From NCBI RefSeq assembly GCF_000599885.1, contig NZ_JFGT01000006.1:248001-312000 (forward strand): DNA of 64,000 nt, given 5' to 3'. This stretch comes from Pantoea sp. IMH (lineage in GTDB: Bacteria > Pseudomonadota > Gammaproteobacteria > Enterobacterales > Enterobacteriaceae). A program made the position numbers and the translations under genes. Positions within the stretch are counted from its first letter, which is position 1; each line of letters begins with the position of its first letter. Shown here piece by piece: positions 62,201 through 64,000 of the stretch. The notes below the pieces were generated by a model, which saw nothing but the letters and a program-made list of their open reading frames with translations, was not told the DNA's origin and did not search any database.

Positions 62201-62782
62201 GCTTACGATTATATGGTAGGCCAGGATCAGAAAGGTCTAATCACTATCTTTCCGCAGCCGGACAGGGATCTTACGGGCGGTAAGCTGGTTAATCCGGTAC
62301 AGGATCAGAATAAAGGAACGACGCTCATCAGCCCGGAGCAATCCGGTCAGCAGGGCGCGACAAATACCGGAAACACAGAAGGAAACACCGTTACAAGTGG
62401 GAATACTACGGTATCACCGATCTCTGACGGGCCGAATAAAGATGATTTGGCTTATTTATCAGATAACCATAACAATACCGACAAAACTTTCAGTAAGAAT
62501 GTTGATCCAAAGACGTTAATTAGCAGACAAGATAAGAATGAAATGTCAGGCTCACAAGTAAAACGTCTTGTGAAAGATATGAAAGAAAACGGATTTGACG
62601 CGAATAATCCTGTTGATGCTGCTTTTGTAAACGGAAAAATGATTATCATTGACGGACATCATCGAGCTCAAGCAGCTGCAAAAGCTGGGCTCAAAGACAT
62701 ACCAGTTAGAATACATGAAGTGACTAAAGAGCAAGGTGAGCAGCTTTTGCGAGAAGCGGCTGAAGCAAGGGTGAGGTACTAA
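53264..62782 (+). CDS. cdiA: CdiA filamentous haemagglutinin-type toxin with ParB-like C-terminal domain
   Basis: A 3172-residue TpsA effector. The N-terminus MNKLCYRVIFNKVRGMLMVV is an extended signal peptide. The TPS secretion domain holds NPAGITCNGCGFINA (178-192). FHA-type repeats (LxNxxGxI...GGxLxL) run to about 1420. A Lys/Arg-rich non-repeat section (about 1420-1850, KKKKRKGRG) is the expected receptor-binding/YP region. More FHA repeats continue to about 2480, then the pretoxin domain with VENN at 2900-2903. The 269-residue variable tail begins with an entry-type segment. It ends in a ParB/Srx-like domain, with DGHHR at 3130-3134 and VNGKMIIIDGHH. A toxin activity as nuclease is inferred. 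The ATG at 53264 is preferred to GTG at 53255. Confidence 0.92.
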   Translation: MNKLCYRVIFNKVRGMLMVVPDIARSSCGCISRRRQRSASAEVQVRVRPLCYALWLAAGIVSLPSQANIVADKQAPGGQQPTVMATANGLPQVNIQTPNSHGVSRNQYSQFDVDRRGAILNNSHKNIRTGLGGMVAANPWLSKQEASVILNEVKSRNPSQLNGFIEVAGKRAAVVIANPAGITCNGCGFINASRNTLTTGQPVMENGQLKGFRVNGGRVNIEGEGLNDTGADYTQIIAQSVTVNARLHAGELKVVTGRNQVSAEGDVTKANATERASKPAYALDVAALGGMYANKITLTGTEKGVGVRNAGELGAGVGELRLSLDGRLENSGTLQSHGALRIASQGDQKNSGKIVSQQDVALTSEGALHNSGTIVAGGNNTLTARHIESTGKGTIAAGVDNHSALTQAGTLVMTSQGELKAQGQNLARDGIQASGTRIDLTGSQTAADAVALTATQGDITTSDATVAGKTIRAQAASQLINKKGQIASGSLILNAKAIDNEGGLLRQQNREALTLNTGSLLNNQGTIVNEGDTHLKAQEIENRNGLIAGNGHALTLDAGRLANQQGAVQLAGEGTLTLNAAQLDGHQGTLLSAGAMTLKGDRLDLSQAQTQAQTLTLEADTLNHQQGLLSQRGSGDMNLSLSGALDNQKGQIVSGGNLSIASGRLENTAGRIQSVQDLAIDTHGQTLTNTESGKAGILSGGTLSLTSGVINNRSGTLAAAAEAHLISTALTNTDGTLISDGPLTLASDTIDNQRGLLQSGDTLTLDTRGGRLVNTDSGSDGGILAGGDLQLLTGELNSGNGAIFGRNITVNTHQQAFDNQQGRLGAQGTLQIESGTLNNRAGQIESAQDLQLNTHDDLLVNRDGQLIGGETLRLYTGDIDNQHGLLTGMNAAGITAGDVNNQAGTLSGGKGVLTLKTDELQNRGGLVQAGSDLTLDTQGHALINSDSGDRNGIVAMHNLDLRSGGITNQTGFIAAGNQATLIAGELNNVQGQVAGNGGLTFTGRSVDNSEGKLQSAGDIAIDTAGQTLINRQGVIAGTGSSRIDSGALDNQQGQIQGGEDLTLNSGQNALQNQKGSLLSAGTLTLTAGQLDNQSGEVQNVGTGRLILARELDNTGGFIHGGEGLDITAPRLVNRDTGLSGKGIEAAALSLQSDTLDNGQGALRAADSLEMTVRQTLENLSGLVSSAGALTVRDAAQGQALAINNRQGTLIADKEGQIGAASLSGDGQVLSQGNLAITLSGDFHNEADVKARGTLRLTAKGDVTNDGTIATQQALFLTAQNVDNREAGELSAQETHVTAADTLNNSGLIDGGLTRLVADVLTNTGTGRIFGDRIALAAAVINNLSDGSKAAVIAARERLDAAANTINNRDHGLIYSTGDLYIAGQLDANSQATGEGGQLNNDGATIEAGKNATIAMAEVNNTNRHLTTQTVITENKQHHEAVLKGHTDRFDWKDVVVGHKNKYKVKRADMPDGTSGREFYEYSYQRVVKETQIKESDPGKILSGGDLIFTTNRLANHDSQIVAGAALGGQIGELDNQATRGTRVTTDSGTVKRWYAKKKKRKGRGTKTSQGKDTSDYRPAPVTQTIDLKTLSWQANSDPRGQGYQTGNRQQRAVTYQADKTAEMKGQLLQTAVALNTAGGGDSEAPGSAQDRPLVLPAGQQFSLTLPATVADGQTITPVIRAVSPETRLPDNSLFTLQPASDSHYLVETDPRFVNQKQWLGSDYMQNALSSDGSQTLKRLGDGYYEQRLVRDQITQMTGSRYLSGYHSDEDQFRGLMNNGVAFGETYQLELGVALTPAQMALLTSDIVWLVNQQVTLPDGTQQTVLVPQVYAKVKAEDLTGDGALLGGGSVAITAQKDITNSGTIHGREATQLTAQTLTNSGYIDGNQVSLTARQDITNAGGTLRGGNSVSLLAGRDITSQSTLRGDGRDRWVDRPAGIYVQGSDGAMTLSALNNITLRGSDTGNAGDNSLTRIQAGRDLTLDTLTTQHSENDSWGSNNYRRLSQQTDVGTRITTGGDLQLSAGQDIKTRAADVTAGGALTASAGRDIALSTGNSRTDLTEHSKQTSRGFLSASSLETHDELHDRQGISSTLSGDSVMLEAGRDIAVTGSNVAATQDVTLLAGRDLTVTTASESRVENHQREEKKSGLMGTGGIGFTVGKMSQKSTTDATGALNRGSTVGSSDGSVTLSADRTLNVHGSDVIAGKDLTLGGSDVTISAAENSHTSLTKTEQKQSGLTLALSGTVGAALNTAVSVAQTAQDTGDGRLKALQNTKAALSVAQAEQAYELDGAQTAAATAHNDALGLKPGDEGYQEGATNTVGVNLSYGSQSSKSETRTESHQAQGSSLGAGGNVQVTATGAQPGSRGDITVQGSQLQAGGDLGLTAKNDISLLSAQNIERTDSKNSSQGGSVGVGITAGSGGYGISVSASVNAAKGRENGNGLTHTDTMLEAGHALSLNAGRDTTLTGAQVRGDSVKLATGRNLTLTSEQDSDRYDSKQQSASAGGSFVFGSGGSANVSLSQDKMRSNWQSVTEQTGLFAGKGGFDIRTGEHTQLDGAVIASTADSSLNRLDTGTLGFSDIHNRADYKAEHQGAGFSTGGSIAGQFKGNAANALLAGMNNSGSADSTTKAAVSDGTIVIRDQTGQQQDVAGLSRDVENANPGLDKIFNREKEQRRQQQAQLIAEIGSQAADIARTQGELTAMKKATESMKAVTPAQRAAAEKEWKEANPGLEPAKMDITQQMYQTLYDQALKDTGLGTGGAWQQGISAATAAVQGLAGGNVKAALAGGSAPYLAEVIHHQTMTRDAKGKDVVNVQANLIAHAVLGAVVAQASGNNALSGASGAVAGEYIAQQLYPGVDRADLSEEERQTISALGTLAAGLAGGVAGDSTGGAVAGAQAGKNAVENNALSALVQGGKLAAQGCSKIAACRNALVEKGLGALLGIGAANTVLDNLSVSEQEYVFNVAMTGKADLIEKLAPEQREAYDYMVGQDQKGLITIFPQPDRDLTGGKLVNPVQDQNKGTTLISPEQSGQQGATNTGNTEGNTVTSGNTTVSPISDGPNKDDLAYLSDNHNNTDKTFSKNVDPKTLISRQDKNEMSGSQVKRLVKDMKENGFDANNPVDAAFVNGKMIIIDGHHRAQAAAKAGLKDIPVRIHEVTKEQGEQLLREAAEARVRY
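61921..61971 (+). repeat. VENN-region direct repeat, copy 1 (within cdiA)
   Basis: 51 bases coding GGAVAGAQAGKNAVENN. Copy 2, with three differences, lies at 63193-63243. Repeats here allow homologous swapping of C-terminal toxin cassettes. Confidence 0.9.
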
Positions 62783-62783
62783 T

Positions 62784-63167
62784 ATGATTAATCAAATAGA
62801 AGTCATTCATTTCATAGAGTTACAGATAACTTTGATGAAGTCATTTTTCATTCATTATCCTTTAGTAAAGGATTTTAAATGGTTACTAGATTTTCCTAGT
62901 AAGGGGGTTATTTTGGTTGGCAATGAATCATGGGATTTTAAAAAACATGGGAAAGGGATTAGGTTTTTTAAAAATAACTCAAGCGCAGCAGTAGTGGTTG
63001 ATATAATAGATAATGTTAACAATGCGAAAATAATTGACGTATGGCGATTGTCACAATATTTTTCGAATCATACTGATGATGAAATAAAAAGCACTTTAGA
63101 TGAAATGGCTTCATCTGGGTTTTTACAAAAAATATCAGAACGGCAATACGAGTTTATTACGAGTTAA
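62784..63167 (+). CDS. Probable CdiI immunity protein for the ParB-like toxin
   Basis: 127 residues starting two bases after the cdiA stop. It is strongly AT-rich compared with cdiA. It has no signal peptide and only weak hydrophobic stretches, so it is cytoplasmic. The sequence includes VGNESWDFKKHGKGIRFF and IIDVWRLSQYFSNH. The W-x-F-x-x-HG-x-G pattern recalls the DUF6896 family, but I cannot confirm it. Immunity function is inferred from position: cognate immunity genes directly follow CdiA. No ribosome site is obvious (GAGGTACTAAT), so coupling to cdiA is likely. Confidence 0.7.
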   Translation: MINQIEVIHFIELQITLMKSFFIHYPLVKDFKWLLDFPSKGVILVGNESWDFKKHGKGIRFFKNNSSAAVVVDIIDNVNNAKIIDVWRLSQYFSNHTDDEIKSTLDEMASSGFLQKISERQYEFITS

Positions 63168-63189
63168 AATAAAGAATTTTAACAAACAC

Positions 63190-63572
63190 CCCGGGCGGTG
63201 CGGTGGCGGGCGCGCAGGCCGGGAAGAATGCGGTTGAGAATAACTTCCTCAGCTCGAAAGAAGCCCGCCAGCTTGATAAAGAAATGCAGGACTGCAAAGC
63301 ATCAGGCGGTGACTGCAATAAGGTCGTGGAAAAGTACATCGATATCAGTAATAAAAACAGTAAGGAGCTTCAGGAAGCCTGTTCCGGCGGTGGGGTGGCC
63401 TGTGTGACCTGGCAGGATTATGCAGGGTACTTACAGGGCGGCATTAGGGGCTTGGGCAGGAGGGATGTTCGGAAAGTTAGCACCTTTCCCTGGAGAAGTT
63501 AATGACCTATTTGGTGGCTTCGGAGGAGAAATAATAAGTAATAAACTCAAGGATAAAGTTAATGAAAAATAA
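63190..63572 (+). pseudogene. Displaced (orphan) CdiA C-terminal toxin module, frameshifted
   Basis: This DNA restarts inside the CdiA pretoxin region at GGAVAGAQAGKNAVENN and continues with an unrelated tail. The tail reads FLSSKEARQLDKEMQDCKASGGDCNKVVEKY, then ACVTWQDYAGYLQG. In frame it ends at 63502 after a low-quality stretch (IRGLGRRDVRKVSTFPWRS). Skipping one G near 63440 joins it to ALGAWAGGMFGKLAPFPGEV...KVNEK, stop 63570-63572, which looks like natural protein. So a one-base insertion has broken the toxin. There is no start or signal, as expected for a cassette left by recombination. The current open frame is 63203-63502. Confidence 0.82.
63193..63243 (+). repeat. VENN-region direct repeat, copy 2
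   Basis: 51 bases matching 61921-61971 with about three substitutions (CGGGTAAAAAT versus CCGGGAAGAAT). It marks the start of the orphan toxin cassette. Confidence 0.9.
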
Positions 63573-63843
63573 AAATAAAAAGAAACAGAAGGGGGCAACT
63601 TTTACCATTTTCCTGTTGAGTACGATTTATTATGGGTGTTGTTTTTTTGCGTTTATTTTCTTGGTTAATAACGTAATCCTTGAGTTAATTACATCAGGAG
63701 AAATTGATTTATCCAAAAGATCTTTAAGCCACCTATCTGTTGTTAGTTTGATTATTGGAATAGCCTCAGGCTCCAGAATATGGATCTTCGCCAAAATAGA
63801 CGAACGTAAAGCCCGAAAATCTCCCCCATCAGATCCACAATAA
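63562..63843 (+). CDS. Small two-helix membrane protein, probable orphan immunity protein
   Basis: 93 residues. The basic N-terminus (MKNKNKKKQKG) is followed by a hydrophobic helix (about 12-36, FTIFLLSTIYYGCCFFAFIFLV) and a second one (about 57-77, VVSLIIGIASGSRIWIF). The C-terminus is charged. It overlaps the restored end of the orphan toxin by 11 bases and has AAGGAT upstream, the layout of a toxin-immunity pair. A membrane immunity protein would fit a toxin acting at the inner membrane; both points are inference. I do not recognise the family. Confidence 0.65.
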   Translation: MKNKNKKKQKGATFTIFLLSTIYYGCCFFAFIFLVNNVILELITSGEIDLSKRSLSHLSVVSLIIGIASGSRIWIFAKIDERKARKSPPSDPQ

Positions 63844-63847
63844 ACAG

Positions 63848-63880
63848 GGATCCCGGCCCAATCAGGCTGGGATATTTTTA
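63848..63880 (+). terminator. Terminator after the orphan immunity gene
   Basis: ATCCCGGCC - CAATCA - GGCTGGGAT (one G-U pair) is followed by ATTTTTACC. It could end the cdi transcript. Confidence 0.75.
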
Positions 63881-63888
63881 CCTGCCGA

Positions 63889-64000
63889 TCACTCATCAGC
63901 CAGCCGGATAATCAGCTGTCCGCATTCCACCACAACCTGAACCGGTTGCCCGGTCCCAACCCCGGCTTCTCTGAAAATCAGCAGAAAACATGAGATTACT
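63889..64000 (-). CDS. Partial SymE-like frame
   Basis: The last 37 codons of a frame on the minus strand, 5' end outside the window. It ends ...FREAGVGTGQPVQVVVECGQLIIRLADE. This resembles the AbrB-like core of SymE-family toxins (xxWLxEAGFxTGxxVxVxVxxGxLxI), which are often found beside Rhs and CDI loci. The residues just before FREAG (VISCFLLI) look poor, and the neighbouring frame (NLMFSADF) fits better, so the gene may be frameshifted. Low certainty. Confidence 0.45.
   Translation of the reverse strand, partial: VISCFLLIFREAGVGTGQPVQVVVECGQLIIRLADE

Noticed and set aside
63630..63896. 88-codon minus-strand frame overlapping the orphan immunity gene
   Set aside because: The plus-strand gene has a ribosome site, plausible membrane helices and toxin-overlap context; the minus frame has none.

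Overview
The window is a chromosomal segment of an enteric gammaproteobacterium. Gene order follows the Escherichia coli yceA-to-ycfJ segment almost gene for gene, and protein identity to E. coli is high. The FosA-like remnant, the absence of mdtH, fhuE and yceO, and a two-partner secretion locus after ycfJ point away from Escherichia and towards a relative such as Pantoea or Erwinia. That genus call is an inference. I found no rRNA, tRNA, CRISPR array or complete insertion sequence.

Layout. 1-8.7 kb: the 5' end of an old-yellow-enzyme gene, then trhO, yceI-yceJ, solA, bssS, a small coiled-coil gene, dinI with a LexA box, pyrC, yceB and grxB. 8.87-9.04 kb: a C-terminal fosA relic. 9.2-13.1 kb: rimJ, yceH, mviM and murJ. 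13.2-24.8 kb: the flg cluster, with flgA and flgMN on the minus strand and flgBCDEFGHIJKL on the plus strand. It carries two recognisable sigma-28 promoters, before flgM and before flgK. 25.6-30.9 kb: rne (1254 codons, with expanded tandem repeats in its scaffold half) divergent from rluC. 31.3-42.7 kb: yceF, then the cell-envelope and fatty-acid block yceD-rpmF-plsX-fabH-fabD-fabG-acpP-fabF-pabC-mltG-tmk-holB-ycfH. 43.0-50.8 kb: ptsG, hinT, ycfL, lpoB, thiK, nagZ, ycfP, ndh (with an FNR box) and ycfJ.

51.5-64 kb is the accessory part: a contact-dependent growth inhibition (CDI) locus in the order cdiB-cdiA-cdiI. The CdiA protein of 3172 residues has a VENN motif at 2900-2903. Its variable C-terminus ends in a ParB/sulfiredoxin-like domain with a DGHHR motif. 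An AT-rich 127-codon gene follows two bases later as the probable immunity gene. Behind it lies a displaced second toxin tail that restarts at a 51-bp repeat of the VENN-coding DNA. That tail is broken by a one-base frameshift and overlaps a gene for a small two-helix membrane protein, probably its own immunity protein. The window ends in a partial SymE-like reading frame on the minus strand.

How the parts work together. The core region combines envelope precursor synthesis (fatty acids, murJ, mltG, lpoB, nagZ), nucleotide and tRNA or rRNA modification, RNA turnover and flagellar assembly. The CDI tail is a modular anti-competitor weapon. Its C-terminal toxin/immunity cassette looks recently exchanged, and the previous cassette appears to be decaying downstream.
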